In this document: positions 32,564 through 42,890 of the stretch, piece by piece | Position numbering within the stretch: position 1 is the stretch's first letter | Layout of the letters: every line of letters begins with the position of its first letter | Assembly: GCA_001600495.1 (NCBI GenBank) | Contig: BCKE01000075.1 | Coordinates: 39,245-103,244 of the forward strand | Source: Pilasporangium apinafurcum | Taxonomy: Eukaryota > Oomycota > Peronosporomycetes > Pythiales > Pythiaceae | Reading direction: 5' to 3' | DNA: 64,000 nucleotides | The notes under the pieces: generated by a model | Told to the model about the DNA's origin: nothing | The model's input: only the letters and a program-made list of their open reading frames with translations | Databases searched by the model: none | Position numbers and translations under genes: made by a program

Positions 32564-33632
32564 CTAATCAGCCTTCTTGGAGACGCTGTAGATAGCGCTA
32601 TCGATCATCCGCGCGACGGCAAATACACCACCAACGATGGCACTGGTGCTCGTGAGAAATTGCAGGATCGTCGGTTTGGACTCGACGTACTCCACAGCAA
32701 TCGGCGAGAACTCGTAGGAAAAGATCACCCCAGGAAAACTCACCGCATCTTTTTGAGCGGACTGCATAAAATATAAAACAATTGGTCATAACGTGTAAAA
32801 GAAATAAGAGTATAGAGTGAACTTACCTTCATTTCATGCTCCGTGACCGAGTATTGAAAGGTCATGACCGACTCGCCATTCAAATACACATATCTACTTG
32901 GTACAATGTTGACAAAGTATTTGTAGGTGGCGACGTTGCTGGTGATGATCTTGCCGACGTCGATCAGTGGTGTTTCCATATTGGGGATTTGCGGACCAAA
33001 CCGCAAGTGATTGATCACATGCGACGAATTAAAGTTGAGAAATTCGTAAAAGGAGAAAATATTGAGCGACCCAGCGTGCGCAAACGAGAGATCACCCGCA
33101 ACTTTCTTAACCTGCACGTTGCCTTTGAAACGACAGCCTTCATTCCCAAATGGCAATTTCTTCACGTCACCTCCTAATAGAATTTCCTTATTGCCTTTTG
33201 CATCGCTCACGTCCATTGCCACCTCTGTACAAATAATAAACATATGCAAATCAATACGATAGCCATGATGCTAATGGCATAAGTGAGCAGTACCTGAGCA
33301 TTTTTCATGCAAAATTGTGATATCCACGTCCACGTTAATGGGGAAATCTTGCTGCTTAATCAGCCCAACAGCAATAGATTAATTAAGAATCATATACTCA
33401 TTCATCATATCGAAGCAGATGGGTCCACAAATCAACTAGCAACAGCACGTACGGGATCTGTGTCAACGTGCATGCGGTGCGTGACCTCAACAGTCCACCA
33501 GACCGAGAGTTCCGAGAGTAACAGAAGACCCACACATATACAGCTGATCAATGTCACGATACCGCCGCCGATCGTGCGCTCCTGGATGCCCTCGACGCCC
33601 TTGGCATTGATGTCGAACTTTCGCCACGCCAT
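32564..33632 (-). CDS. ERGIC/Erv41-Erv46 family ER-Golgi cargo receptor
   Basis: Four exons on the minus strand: 33632-33453, 33351-33294, 33224-32827 and 32761-32564; 277 residues, close to ERGIC1 (290). It opens MAWRKFDINAKGVEGIQ, followed by a first membrane segment (IGGGIVTLISCICVGLLLLSE), the luminal strand INVDVDITILHEKC, EVAMDVSDAKG, the central GCRFKGNVQVKKVAGDL block with FAHAG, and ends with FSYEFSPIAVEY and a second membrane segment before a short cytosolic tail ending KKAD. The family cycles between ER and Golgi in COPI/COPII vesicles. The start at 33632 is preferred over 33683 because the family begins at this point. The tail carries a KKAD dilysine-like end. Confidence 0.9.
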
Positions 33633-33828
33633 CTTGATCTGTAGCTCATGTTCAGTTCCCTTACCACGTAGACACCTTATCATTGGATAATAATAATTTT
33701 TTAACGCTTATTCATTGGTGGAAAAGATAAAAAGTTATATTTGATTAGTTAAATGAGGTTTGAAAAGGGTATAATTTTATACAGGTTAACAGGCGAAGAG
33801 GTGTAAAGGAAGTTGCCTTTCCAAGATA

Positions 33829-35064
33829 ATGGGTGATGTCATAATGGGAATGACCAGCGAATACAAGCAACTCAAGATGACTTTGAACGGGAATACAATG
33901 CGTCTTTTTGTATGCCAGTGTGCCTTCGTGCTATTGCTATTGGTCGGATATATTACGTTGGATGGTGGCGTGCATGGTGAAGAGATAGCGGATGTGGATC
34001 TGTTGGCGCTCGCAACAGAAGAAGCAGAACGATTGATTGAGAATGGTGGTGAAGAAGATCTCTTGGGACTAGAAGAAAAGCACAACGTGATGCAAAAGCC
34101 AATTTGCACTGACCAGCCAGTCTTCCGTCGTGATGCACACAAAATGTACTCGAACGCAGGTGAACTAGTCGATGCACACATTGACAATGATTTAGCCAAC
34201 ATGGACGAGATAATGGCGATTCACAACACCAAATTGTATCCTGTAGCTCGAACCGAGAGAGGCGCAGAAAAAGACAATGCGATCGAGCAAACAGCAATGT
34301 GTTTACAGACGGATGCAGATTCCAAACGGATGATGAATGAGGAAGATCACGATTTGTATGGAGTGGATATCCCTGAAGAAGTCACTACGCAAACCATTCG
34401 CCGTATTCTGCCGTCTTCAACTGTGTATGACGATGAAGATAGTATGATGGGAGATATCAACGACGACTTGTACGAATGGCTATTCGAGCGTCGCTTTCAC
34501 GCAGCAGCTTCTCGTCATCGGTTCACTCATGATAATGATTTGAGCGCATTTGCCTACAGCCTCCACTACAGTTCCTACAGTTGGTATGAACTTATTGAGT
34601 ATTGGTTCATGAGTGCTTTTGAGCGTGCCTGGTATTGCACTACGGCGTTGTCGCAGCACATATCTCGATCGACAGCAACATTGAAGCAAACAGCGACTAA
34701 TCGTCTTTTCACCTTGAACCAGCTTCTTCGCCAAATTTATAGCTGGTGCATCGATATGTGGTGGACCTATGAAGAAATCCGCACTCTTGGATACAATCTG
34801 CGTGGGTTGAGCGTCCTGATACTTGGCAGCCTACTTTTCTTCACCATCTATCGGATCATTGCTGTGATTCCAGGACATCTATGGACTTTGTATGCAAGTT
34901 GTGACGATGTCACACGCACTGAACTGAGTTTGGTATCCGTAGTTGTACTTGCACTGCTCAGCTATCATGTGCGCATGCTTTTGTATCTATGGCTTTTCCT
35001 TGGAGTCAGTATGGCGTATTGCTTTTGCTTTGGCCACATGGTCGTCGAAATCAAGTTTAAATAG
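33829..35064 (+). CDS. Membrane protein of unknown function
   Basis: Single exon, up to 411 residues. A later start at 33898 gives a classical signal sequence (MRLFVCQCAFVLLLLVGYI), so the true start may be downstream of 33829. The mature N-terminal half is acidic and Glu/Asp-rich (33970-34460), with the sequence MDEIMAIHNTKLY and no known motif. A Tyr/Trp-rich block (YSSYSWYELIEYWFMSAFERAWY) follows, then hydrophobic segments near 34800-34870, 34930-34980 and 34975-35030, suggesting two or three membrane spans and a lumen/outside N-terminus. I do not recognise the family. A Fanzor-type element begins 20 bases after the stop codon. Confidence 0.6.
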   Translation: MGDVIMGMTSEYKQLKMTLNGNTMRLFVCQCAFVLLLLVGYITLDGGVHGEEIADVDLLALATEEAERLIENGGEEDLLGLEEKHNVMQKPICTDQPVFRRDAHKMYSNAGELVDAHIDNDLANMDEIMAIHNTKLYPVARTERGAEKDNAIEQTAMCLQTDADSKRMMNEEDHDLYGVDIPEEVTTQTIRRILPSSTVYDDEDSMMGDINDDLYEWLFERRFHAAASRHRFTHDNDLSAFAYSLHYSSYSWYELIEYWFMSAFERAWYCTTALSQHISRSTATLKQTATNRLFTLNQLLRQIYSWCIDMWWTYEEIRTLGYNLRGLSVLILGSLLFFTIYRIIAVIPGHLWTLYASCDDVTRTELSLVSVVVLALLSYHVRMLLYLWLFLGVSMAYCFCFGHMVVEIKFK

Positions 35065-35084
35065 TCACTCCTGCATTTCATGTG

Positions 35085-35150
35085 TTTAACCTTTATTCCC
35101 CACTTGTACAACACGCTGCACAAATGATGTGGGGAATAAAGATTAAAACT
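35085..35150. repeat. Palindromic terminus of the Fanzor element, containing AATAAA
   Basis: Arms TTTAACCTTTATTCCCCAC and GTGGGGAATAAAGATTAAA are inverse complements with one mismatch, separated by 28 bases. It starts 20 bases after the membrane-protein stop codon, and AATAAA occurs in the right arm, so it may supply the 3' processing signal of that gene. Confidence 0.65.
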
Positions 35151-35584
35151 AAGATTGCCTTGAGAGTAGACTTTAGGATTCATTAGATGGAGAGACTCCT
35201 TGGTGGCTCTTGCTGCGTGTGCAGTCATCTTGAAAAGCCATGTTGACGATCAATCGCGTTTCCAGAAAATTAAATTATACACCTTGGATGGGGAAAAAAG
35301 GTTGATATATGGAGTTAGAAAAATCAAGTATACACCACAAGGTGCTTCGCAGGAGTTTGAGAGTTTCTCATTTCGGTGTCGTCTCTTGAATAAATCGTTT
35401 CCGGCTTCTCAATAGCGAAGCGTATTGAATTCAAGCATTTACCATCTCACGCGCTAGCAGCCATCCATTGAGTGTTGTTTCAACACCATTTGCCAAGATA
35501 GAAAGAACTGCAGCTTTGAGAAACAGCATAATCAAAAAATCAAACCAACTACGAGGCGTCCTTGTTCTTTAATGTTGTGATAAA

Positions 35585-36585
35585 ATGCCATCAACAAGCG
35601 ACAATATTGAAGAGAACACCACTAAAAAGCGGAGAGCCCACCCGGGTTTTGCGGAACAGAAAGCTCGACAAAAGCAAAGCGTATACACCACTGTGAAGAC
35701 TGGCTGGAGAAAGTTTTGCAAAGATAAACAAATGGCGGAAAAGATTGATGAGGCTGTGCGACTTTGTTCAAGAATAGCATGTGAGGCATCTATGCTGGCA
35801 TCCGTCCATGTTCTGCGATTATTGGAAGCTGGCGAAGAACTTCCTCCATTGGATAATAACTTCTTCAATCGATGCTCATCTGCAATAGCCAACTTGGTCG
35901 GCAGTGGATAGGTCCATTCTGACTTGGAAACCAGTCTAGACCTTTACAGGACTCAACACCCTTCGGATTATGAACCGACAGAGAAGAAATCCTATATAAG
36001 TCAGATGTTGGTTATGATCGCTCAGCACGCAAGACAGAATTTTCAAGTCAGCAACGAGTTGACGTTCTAATCTCGGTTGTGTAAGTGGATGCGCCTGCAG
36101 ATACGTCTTCACAACAGTGACTATTTTGAAAAGCACCAAGGCAAGATAATCAAGAGTGCTGTTTCACTGCTGGTCCGTGCAAGCACCCAGACTCAGTATA
36201 GCTTATTCGGCCAGATACTCGCGTATGGAAACGCAAGTTTCAAAGCTCAGCTAAAGACAACATTAATGTTCTCATAATGACCCTACAGAAGAAAATTGGT
36301 TCCAGATGTCGTGTTGCTGATGTGGACGAGTTCGGGAAGAGCAAGCTGTGTTGTGCTTGTCACAAGAAGATGAAGGAGTTCGCCCTTGACGGAAAAATTC
36401 TCAGTGACGGTCTTTATGGTATGCAACACTGCAAAAATAGTGAATGCCATCGAACACTGTGAGACCATGACATCGACGCCGCAATCAACATTTTGAGGCT
36501 ATTCATCGACCGAGTGAAGAAAAAGGGGCGACTCGAGACGTTCAGGAGGAAAGAAAATGAATTGGTACTCGAAATCAAAAACTGA
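35585..36585 (+). pseudogene. Broken Fanzor RNA-guided nuclease-like gene
   Basis: An intact N-terminal frame runs 35585-35911 (108 residues; VYTTVKTGWRKFCKDK and a helical domain), then stops. The homologous reading continues past the stop (SDYEP, ISQMLVMIAQHARQNF, NELTF, stop, LCKWMRLQIRL). A large part of the RuvC core is missing between about 36190 and 36200, where sequence jumps to AYGNASFKAQLK. The C-terminal part (36277-36585) has VDEFGKSKLCCACHKKM and LYGMQHCKNSECHRTL (zinc ribbon, CxxC pairs), a stop at 36460, then DHDIDAAINILRLF (RuvC-III Asp motif) and ends LVLEIKN. At least three stops plus the core deletion make it inactive. Confidence 0.72.
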
Positions 36586-36738
36586 GGTGATAAACGACCT
36601 CATTGCTATGATTTCGGAAACGGATGAGTGTGGCCTTTATTCTCCAAGTTGGGAATAATGGTTAAATAGATAGTTTTAATATTATTTACTCCTTCCATCT
36701 TTCCTCAAATCAGAACAGCTTACAATCGTTTTATATGT

Positions 36739-38085
36739 CTATACTGCCATCGTTACAACCTCAAGCCCCTGCCTCCTGGCGGTATCAATCGTCTCCTCCG
36801 TAATTCCTTTACAGCCGCTCACGTGCAACCTCATCATCTTTTTCTTTTTTTCGCCGATAAAAGCTGTCACCGATGCATCTGTAAGCTGCATGCACCACAC
36901 AAACCACACTTCTTTCAATGTCTCACAGCCACGCGCCACATCCATAACGCTCTTGTCCGTGATATTCATGCACCACGAGAGATTCAGCTGCTCCAGCTGT
37001 TGGCCATAGGTTCCCAACACCGACACGCCTCGGTCTGTCACTAAGCCGCAGTTGTTGAGATCAAGTACTCGCAGTCGCGGACACGCACTCACCAAAGCTT
37101 CCACACCGACATCTGTGATTTCCCCGCAACTGCTCAGCTTCACCTCTTCCAGAAATCGGCAATGCTTGGCCAGGGCAAACAATGTCACATCCGTGATCTT
37201 GCACTGTGTGAGATCAATCGATTTCAGTAACCGTCCCATGGCGTAAAAGCCGTTCTGTTCGTCCGATGCGTCGGTTGTAAACGCCTCGTCGGAAATGTCC
37301 ATGAATGACAAGTTCAGTCGCTGCAAGTTGGTTGCAGAACGTAGCAGCATGTGGATCGTATCGTTCCGTATTCTCTGTTAAATAAGAATCAGTATGGAAT
37401 TCGTTAGATTCTCGGCCTAATTTTTGTCCATACCAACGATTGAATGGCTAGGTATGTATATATTCTTACCTTGCATCGAGAAAAGTTAATTTCCGTGAGT
37501 GAGCGACAGGTTTTGACAAGGAAAAGCACCAAATCTTTCGTCAATTGCGAACACCGTGCAAAGCTCACAACCTGTAATGATGTGCAGGCATGCAGCGGAT
37601 AAAATGGTGAGTGTTCCGGCTGGAAGGCGGCGTCAGTGATGTGGCGACAGCCATCCAACCGCAGGATCTGTAGATTCGAACAGCCTTGTAGGAGCGCACG
37701 CACAACCGTGTTGGTGACCTGCACGCAATTCGACAAATCCAAGCAGCGCAGATCTGGACATCGAAACGGAATCTGTCGCAAAATCGAGTTACGGATGGTG
37801 CAGCAACCGTCGAGTTTTAAAACGCGGCGTGCGATCATGAAAAACGCTGCCAATCGGTCATCCGTCAGTGTCTTGTTTTCGATCATCTTGGCCAATAAAC
37901 TCATTACCAGTTCTTCCGGTAAGCGTCTGCAATCATCCAAAACAACTGAGCAAAGTTGGATTCCATATCTCCATAGAAAATTATAAGCAAATCACTCACC
38001 GTAAAATGTGCAGCAGCGCACGTTGCGAGGCGCCAGCAGCTAGACGAGCCACACAGAGCTCCATGAGCGTCGGTACGCGCTCCAT
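36739..38085 (-). CDS. Leucine-rich repeat protein (AMN1/FBXL type)
   Basis: Three exons on the minus strand: 38085-38000, 37926-37470 and 37374-36739; 392 residues from ATG 38085. At least ten cysteine-containing LRRs of the FBXL/AMN1 type are visible (for example LRCLDLSNCVQVTN, LQILRLDGCRHITD, EVKLSSCGEITDVG, LNLSWCMNITD). These usually form the substrate-binding arc of SCF ubiquitin ligases. No convincing F-box precedes them. The frame upstream of ATG 38085 is open to about 38150 with LPSLALPFTFLSA, reachable through an acceptor at about 38157, so a further 5' exon (perhaps bearing the F-box) may exist; I could not locate it. Confidence 0.8.
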
Positions 38086-38523
38086 CGCGCTCAGAAACGT
38101 GAATGGGAGCGCAAGTGATGGCAATTGATCGATCTTTTCTGTCGGTGGGGAAGGTGCTGCCTGCGTACGGTATTGGCCACTCACTCACTTGAATGTACCC
38201 CTTGGACCAACGCATTCAGCGTGAAACCTCTATTAAATAATAAATTTTCTTATTTGATCTTATGTCGCAGATAGTAATCTAATACAACTCTTAAAGATTT
38301 TATTTAATTATAGAGGTTTAATGAATGATGGTTCAATGGAAGCAAAAAAAAATAGAAAAGGTTAGACGAAAAGATAACCCATGTAACCTTTGGAATGGAT
38401 GCCAAAAACGACATAAGAAATTTCTTCGTGAACTGTGGCAACAACATGATATTATGCGTTAGTCTCTTCTTCTTCTTCTTCGTTTGCATGTAAATGTGTT
38501 GCGACATCTACAACGTCCTTTGG
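38086..38523. other. Intergenic region with possible 5' exon of the LRR gene
   Basis: Contains the open stretch 38086-38157 in the LRR frame, then AT-rich sequence (38225-38350) and the 3' end of the Mpv17 gene. No complete additional exon could be identified. Confidence 0.4.
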
Positions 38524-39640
38524 TTAGTTCTGCGAGAGGGAGAGATACGAACTCCACCAGAGCGCCACGCAGTTGCCTAAATAGGTGGTTACACAAGGTT
38601 ATACATATAATGACTTGAGTGGCCGAAATGGATAACAACGTACCCCAAAGAACTCGAAGGCGAGGAGGTATGTAATGGAAGGAGAGCCACTGTGTGACGG
38701 TCCAGACGCGGAGATTCATCAAGAGCGCGCTCCAGTAGACGTTGCGGAGGTTTTCACGCGAGGCTTTGACGCTAGCACCACGCAGCACACCCAGCTAATC
38801 ACATGTATGTAGAGTGAGTCGAGGCGTGCAGGAGAAGCGGCAGAAGCAGCAACTTCTTACAGTGAAGATGGTGATGGCCAGGAAGGGTGGTGTGGAGATC
38901 ACTCGATCAAGGAACAACTTCTTGTTGGGCGTCTGGTTGGAATAGATCACGAAGATGGATTGGGGATCAAGTTCATTTAAATCTACTTGCATGAACTTAC
39001 CAATTTCTCCTTCGTAAAGCGCTGGGTTTCAAGGAAAGTATACCAATAATGCATCCATGGTCCAGTCACAGCACCACTACATCATACATTAATAGGTGAG
39101 AATCCTCTATAATATGTTGACAACGCAAAATGACAAATCTTGCACTCACCCAAACGCAAAAAACGCTAGTGCCTGGCGTAGAGACAAACCCTACAGTTGC
39201 AAGAAAATAGCAATTAGCTATCATTGTCGTAAATTCACGCTTGTGGGGACAATACCATACGCGCAAAGTTTTATGCTTGAGAAAGTGAGCTACAAATTCA
39301 ACGGAGACTCTGAGATCGCATGATGATCTTTATTAATTTAAATTCAATGCAAAAACATACCAAGCACATCGCCGAGCATCGATACAGTCGCAGAGGTCAA
39401 CGCCTTCGTGCTACATTAATACCATACAACGAAAATTTCCATCATGTATACAGCGGATGCAAAGAATGCGCCATGTAATACCACAACGCACCGAAGTGGA
39501 TGCTGCTGCAGCGCCAGCTCATATTTCTGCACCACATCATGCACCCATTATGGCAACCGTTAGTGCAATACATTCATAATAGAAATTGAAAGATCCCCAT
39601 CTTTCTGGCGTGTCCATGCCTTCCACAGCGTCAAACTCAT
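38524..39640 (-). CDS. Mpv17/PMP22 family membrane protein
   Basis: Nine small exons on the minus strand: 39640-39572, 39526-39492, 39410-39361, 39289-39261, 39190-39150, 39076-39001, 38932-38861, 38794-38644 and 38576-38524; 191 residues. Every junction is GT-AG and every phase agrees. The spliced product carries the family pattern: KYELALQQHPLRTKALTSA, SMLGDVLG, GAVTGPWMHYWYTFLE, FLDRVISTPPFLAI, NLRVWTVTQWLSFHYIPPRLRVLWG, and ends NCVALWWSSYLSLSQN. Family members are four-span proteins of the inner mitochondrial or peroxisomal membrane (Mpv17, PMP22, Sym1) acting as channels. The smallest exon is 29 nt and the first intron 45 nt, so it is easily missed by ORF scanning. Confidence 0.9.
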
Positions 39641-39893
39641 TATCCGCCTTGCGTTCTGATGTTCTGAAAGTGATCATTTTCATGCTCTTCTCCACAAGCA
39701 TTCGCATTCACTGTCAGTTCCCATCTCCCCATCTCATTAAGTTCGCGTTCGGAGGTTTATAGATTCACTTTGTAGGTACGCAAACTTGTAGGACGAGTTG
39801 GAATTTTTTTCTAGGTTCGCTTTTTTGGTTGAAGTGCACACGAAACAAATTTCGACATGTGCCTCGTCACTACCTGAAGGACTCAGATCTTCC

Positions 39894-39917
39894 TGCATGT
39901 GCACAGGTGCACATGCA
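39894..39917. repeat. Perfect short inverted repeat
   Basis: TGCATGTGCAC, two bases (AG), GTGCACATGCA. It lies in the promoter-side spacer of two divergent genes, so it could be a regulator-binding site or a small hairpin; nothing distinguishes these. Confidence 0.6.
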
Positions 39918-40395
39918 AGTTTTTTCTCTGCTGATTAACCGCCTCAAGGTGTAACAAAGCCATGCACGTCATAATACGGCCATCTAAATGTTGTAGATGT
40001 ACCCAGAATTACCATGAAATTGTTCAGTTATCATGCCACCTAGAGCTCATAATAGCCGTAAGGACATGCTATGTGTGTGCTCATGTATTTTGTGAGAGTA
40101 CTACCGTCGTTTACACTGACAGTGCGATCATATGTGACGATTTGATGAGTAAGATGTCATAGATGTTAGCTTCCGCATCCTTAGAGTGGACATAGCCGCG
40201 TGTCAGTGTGCATTTCCAGCCTCAGGTATTTATCCTGAAGTTTGTGGTGACGAAAACGGGAAGCTTGGGTACAGACATGTGCTACTACCTGATAGTGGAC
40301 ATGTACACAGCAAACGTGATGACAAATGAACAGTATTTTCAAGCTCCACAATAGTAAGCAGCTCATCTCCTGCAAAATAGTGCATCGAGTCTCTT

Positions 40396-40409
40396 TCATT
40401 TCCAAACTT
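40396..40409 (+). promoter_or_regulatory. Inr-like element of the FG-GAP gene
   Basis: TTCATTTCCAAACTT about 40 bases before the start codon fits the oomycete Inr (YCATTYY) with its A-C-T flanking element. It is a pattern match only. Confidence 0.35.
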
Positions 40410-40440
40410 CCCTCTAAGTCCTCAAGCTACTTCTTCATTA

Positions 40441-41643
40441 ATGCTCAAGTTTTCATTCGCTGCTTCACTTCTGCTTGTCACCTCGGCAGTGGCTCATGCT
40501 GCCACTAACAGCACGGTATTCATACCGCTCGGCAACTTCTCGTCCTCTAATGCAGCGTTCACTTTTATCAATGACGGAGACCTCCACATCACAGGCTTTA
40601 AGGCGCTTTCCACCGACACGGTGTCCGAAGTGAAGGACATTGGCGCTGCAATCACCTGTGGAGTTAGTAAAATATCACCACAGGTACTCACAACGAGCGC
40701 TACGTGGCCCAACGAAGCAGTTTTAGCGCCTACAAGCGCCATCCAAGGATTTGACGATGTGTTGGTTATTGCTGGTGGTTTCCTTGTGCCTGGAAAGACA
40801 GACGGCGGTATCACGCTGCTGGATAGAAAGAGTGGGAAACTGCAAAACATTGTCAAGACGTCCGCACGGTTTTACCATCAAGTTGCGTGGGTCGACGTTG
40901 ACAATGATGGACTGCTCGATATTGTCTCGGCCGGTGCCAACAAGCCCATTATCGGAAGCACCTCCGCGACGCTATACTGGTTCAAGCAACCAGCCTCAAA
41001 CCCATTGGGGCAGCAATGGCAACACACAAAATTAGTGGATGGGCCGGATGTTTTCTTTGAAATCGATGACTTTGATGGTGATGGTCAACTAGATCTGCTC
41101 GCACCGCAATTCTTTTCAGAAAAGCTGGTGTTGTACCGTAACCTCACATGGTCGAACCCAAGTGCTGGTTTCAAACCAACGATCATCGATAGCAGTATCG
41201 GTCCGGTGTTTCGTGCGATTACAGCCGATCTCAATGGTGATGGTAAGAAAGAAGTGGTTGTAACCAACCATATTGGTAGCAGTGCTGGTGGAAATGTATT
41301 TGTGTACGAACTGCCATTGTTCACGAAGCATACGATTGCGTCCAACTTGGTTAACGTGCTCTCAGCGCTCACAGGCAACGCTGCGCCTGGTGCGCCTGTG
41401 GTTGTGAAACCTTCCGCTTCCTCGGTGCTACCGTCGATTGTTGTAGGAGGCGACGGTGCGGGGAAAGCGTACTTGTTGACTCCAAAGGACAAGAATTTCA
41501 ATTATGAACTGACGGTGTTCCTGGACGCGGGCAAGAAAACCATTGGCCAAGTGAGCGCTGGAGATGTTGATGGCGATGGCAAAGCGGAAGTGTTTGTACC
41601 GCAGTATGAGGACGGACTAGTCCATGTTTTCCGCTTTAAGTGA
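40441..41643 (+). CDS. Secreted FG-GAP/VCBS repeat protein
   Basis: Single exon, 400 residues. The signal peptide is clear (MLKFSFAASLLLVTSAVAHA). Four calcium-binding DxDxDG-type loops of FG-GAP repeats are visible: DVDNDGLLDIV, DFDGDGQLDLL, DLNGDGKKEVV and DVDGDGKAEVF, spaced about 60-120 residues apart, consistent with an integrin-like beta-propeller. No transmembrane segment or GPI signal follows, so the protein should be secreted. Candidate N-glycosylation sites (NST, NFS, NLT) are present. Oomycetes secrete such propellers in some numbers; whether it acts in the cell wall, adhesion or host contact is unknown. Confidence 0.88.
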   Translation: MLKFSFAASLLLVTSAVAHAATNSTVFIPLGNFSSSNAAFTFINDGDLHITGFKALSTDTVSEVKDIGAAITCGVSKISPQVLTTSATWPNEAVLAPTSAIQGFDDVLVIAGGFLVPGKTDGGITLLDRKSGKLQNIVKTSARFYHQVAWVDVDNDGLLDIVSAGANKPIIGSTSATLYWFKQPASNPLGQQWQHTKLVDGPDVFFEIDDFDGDGQLDLLAPQFFSEKLVLYRNLTWSNPSAGFKPTIIDSSIGPVFRAITADLNGDGKKEVVVTNHIGSSAGGNVFVYELPLFTKHTIASNLVNVLSALTGNAAPGAPVVVKPSASSVLPSIVVGGDGAGKAYLLTPKDKNFNYELTVFLDAGKKTIGQVSAGDVDGDGKAEVFVPQYEDGLVHVFRFK

Positions 41644-42138
41644 ACATGAGAGAATTGCTTACAATCACAAAAACACATAGGTTGAGTGATTTATATTTCA
41701 CGTGGGCAAATAAGAAGAGTCACTTACTTGTTGATAAAAGAAAGACTATCGATGTTGTTGCTCCTGTGCTCATCCTTAATGTGTTTTTTGAAAGTTGGAC
41801 AACTCTCTTTTGGTGAGGCTAAATATGTAATGAGTAATGCTCCAATCTAGTCAGTTAGCATCGGATTGGCAACAAAATACCTGATGGACGGCATGCAATT
41901 GGAAAAGTAATCACAATACACACATTTAAAATTATCGCGCGATCGATATCTATTATACTATTGGCGTCCAATGCATTCATGTTGACTGGTTATAAAACAT
42001 TTAAAAATGCAGCATGTCGATCAGCATTTGCTATCTAGTCAGCATGAGTATGCGTTTCCTACATCAACACCACAATAAAAGAGTGAGTACATACACCACA
42101 TTTCCCTTTCTGATAAGAGAAGCTCAAGTGTAATTCAC
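41644..42138. other. Convergent intergenic region
   Basis: 495 bases between two convergent genes. AT-rich; contains AATAAA-type signals near 42075 but no gene. Confidence 0.5.
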
Positions 42139-42813
42139 TTACTCCACTTGCTCCAGATCTTCCAGTGCTGCCTGTATAAGTGCCTGTCGTGATGTCCAAA
42201 ACGCTGGATCCGATGTATCTGTCACTATCGGGATTTTGGCCAATACTTCCACTGACTCCGCGGTCTTCACAAGCAATTCAGTACCATTCAAGGGCGTTTC
42301 CTCCTGCGACCGCTTGATTCTCTTCACTGCAGGTGGCGCAGGAATCGCAATTTTCTTAGGCAATGGTAGATGACTCGCTCCATGTGATCGCACTTTCGTC
42401 GCTCCGAAAGGAGCGTGTGGAGTTTCAGCTGACTCTGCTAATCGAGATGGCAATGTAAGCGACATGCGGCGTTTTGTGCGAATTTTACCGGGCACATTGC
42501 CTGCTGCTTCCTTCTCAATCGCTGATACTATAGTGGCTGTCTGTTGTAGTGCTTTGGAGCCGACGGTATTGCGATTGACGTTCTCTTTGATGGTGAGCAG
42601 ACTTCGCGAACTAGCACCAAACGACATCTCAGTTGTGCCTTTCGATCTGGAGAGTGTCGGCATTGCAACGCGCTGTCTGCAGGGAGATCGCACATGGAGA
42701 GATAGGAAATCATTAGTATATTCCATTTATACAGCGTTTACATGCAGACTGGGTCCATGGGAAGAGAGAGAGCGCACGCACTTCTTCTGCATGCGTTCCA
42801 TTGCTGTTGCCAT
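42139..42813 (-). CDS. Small basic protein of unknown function
   Basis: Two exons on the minus strand: 42813-42782 and 42676-42139 (intron 105 nt, GT-AG, phase agrees); 189 residues. The tiny first exon encodes MATAMERMQK and joins to KQRVAMPTLSRSKG. The product is Ser/Thr/Lys/Arg-rich with basic clusters (KIRTKRRMSL, AVKRIKR) that could be nuclear-localisation signals, and it ends in an acidic helix (ALIQAALEDLEQVE). I recognise no domain. A start at 42664 within exon 2 is an alternative. Confidence 0.5.
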
Positions 42814-42890
42814 TCTGTATTTCCTCAGTAATTTGCTCTGCTTTTTGATAGATTTTGAAATTTAAATACGTACTTAGTGGTCAAAATCCA

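Larger units (their letters stand above)
35085..36666 (+). mobile_element. Degenerate Fanzor (TnpB-like) transposable element with terminal inverted repeats
   Basis: Ends: TTTAACCTTTATTCCCCACT at 35085-35104, and its inverted partner at 36645-36666 with two mismatches in 22 bases, giving about 1.58 kb. The left end is itself palindromic: 35085-35103 pairs with 35132-35150 with one mismatch. Inside lies a broken Fanzor reading frame (35585-36585). A shortened relative lies at 24.5-24.8 kb. Fanzor genes are eukaryotic relatives of TnpB/IS605 OrfB carried by diverse DNA transposons. No transposase of another class is visible here, so this copy would have been non-autonomous. Target-site duplications could not be established. 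Confidence 0.65.
39641..40440. other. Divergent intergenic region
   Basis: 800 bases between the Mpv17 gene and the FG-GAP gene. It contains an 11-base perfect inverted repeat (39894-39904 / 39907-39917) and an Inr-like site near 40396. Short open frames here show no protein family character. Confidence 0.5.

Noticed and set aside
35085-35150. Hairpin read as a bacterial-type terminator
   Set aside because: Eukaryotic context and the matching inverted partner at 36.65 kb show it is a transposon end.
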